From Tupaia tana (taxonomy: Eukaryota > Chordata > Mammalia > Scandentia > Tupaiidae), in NCBI GenBank assembly GCA_026018925.1, contig JAKSZU010000027.1:2489531-2553530 (forward strand): 64,000 nt of DNA, given 5' to 3'. How positions within the stretch are numbered: position 1 is the first letter of the stretch; each line of letters starts with the position of its first letter. The notes under the pieces were generated by a model, which saw only the letters and a list, made by a program, of their open reading frames with translations, was not told where the DNA came from and did not search any database. A program made the position numbers and the translations under genes. Below are positions 63,466 to 64,000 of this stretch, piece after piece.

Positions 63466-64000
63466 ATATTCCTAATGTCATTACTTGTAATGTTTCCCAC
63501 CATTATAACTTGCTGATTTTAAAACGGTTTATAAATAAGCATATAAATGAGGGGTTTGGGCCATAGATAGTCCAAAGAAATCCTTTAAAGCCCCCATTCA
63601 TTCCTCTCTAAGTTTAAAATACCAGAGTTTAACAACAAGCTGTTCACCGAGCACACCCGACATCAGGGCTCAGCTATATACCCTCTAGCAAAATAAATAA
63701 ATAAATAAATAAAAGTCAGCTCCTTGAGGGCACAGTCTTTTTTTTTTTTTTTTTTTTTTTTTTTTGCCTTGTTCAGCTCGCTTGGTGCCAGTGCTTGACT
63801 AAAGGCATATAGCCAGCCCACCACGGGCAGACAGAGGCAGGCAGACAGACACACACACACACATACACACACACTCACCTTTCCTTCAGGCTCCAAGCAT
63901 CTGTGCACCATGGGTACAAGCCCACACCTCCTCCGTGAGCCTGGCAGGAAACACCAGTCACGCTTGTGCAGCCCAGAGCCACACTGGCAATGCAGCCGGT
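63466..64000. other. Simple repeats only
   Basis: AAAT run 63690-63713, poly(T) 63739-63765 and CA run 63849-63874; no gene recognised. Confidence 0.6.

Larger units (their letters stand above)
47290..64000 (-). other. SH3BP5: Probable SH3BP5 first intron, no exon found
   Basis: I searched for the acidic N-terminal exon and the IQGELEKLNQS segment expected just upstream of DARQ and did not see them. No other gene was recognised. The human gene also has a long first intron, so the stretch is assigned to SH3BP5 by inference. Confidence 0.6.

Noticed and set aside
47544..64000. SH3BP5 first coding exon
   Set aside because: No sequence matching the expected acidic N-terminus or the ELEKLNQSTDD region was seen on the - strand; taken to lie beyond the window.

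Overview
This is nuclear DNA from a placental mammal. It holds parts of two convergent genes, CAPN7 (calpain-7) on the + strand at 272-17409 and SH3BP5 (Sab) on the - strand at 20089-47289. Their exons give uninterrupted mammalian protein sequence with standard GT-AG junctions. The same tail-to-tail CAPN7/SH3BP5 pair lies on human chromosome 3p25. The window also holds MIR, L1 and ancient DNA-transposon remnants, plus about 55 copies of a tRNA-derived SINE that I cannot match from memory to Alu, B1/B2, Can-SINE, ERE, AfroSINE, rabbit C or armadillo DAS. I do not assign an order.

Layout. (1) 1-18.4 kb: fifteen CAPN7 exons covering residues 243-813 in human numbering (rest of the protease core, tandem C2-like domains, stop) and the 3' UTR. 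The MIT domains lie upstream of the window. The introns hold SINEs, L1 pieces and three minisatellites. (2) 18.4-18.95 kb: short convergent intergenic gap with one SINE. (3) 18.9-47.3 kb: SH3BP5 3' UTR and seven coding exons, all but the first coding exon. (4) 47.3-64 kb: no exon found; most likely the long first intron of SH3BP5, packed with SINEs and four large tandem arrays or split repeats.

The two genes are not functionally linked by anything visible here. CAPN7 is an ESCRT-associated cysteine protease. SH3BP5 is a coiled-coil JNK-docking protein of the outer mitochondrial membrane and a RAB11 exchange factor. They share only a 3' boundary.

The striking feature is tandem-repeat load: about twelve minisatellites in 64 kb, many GC- and CpG-rich. 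Some appear to have been seeded by identifiable sequence. A 10-bp array grew out of the last exon/intron boundary of SH3BP5 and repeats its splice donor. A 29-bp array of about 28 units grew from inside a SINE and splits it in two. Another SINE has a tripled 3' half. Five dinucleotide runs sit at the same internal site of the SINE. The long open frames in the window (up to 497 codons) come from these arrays and do not look like genes. I found no CRISPR array, intact tRNA or rRNA gene, or new protein-coding system.
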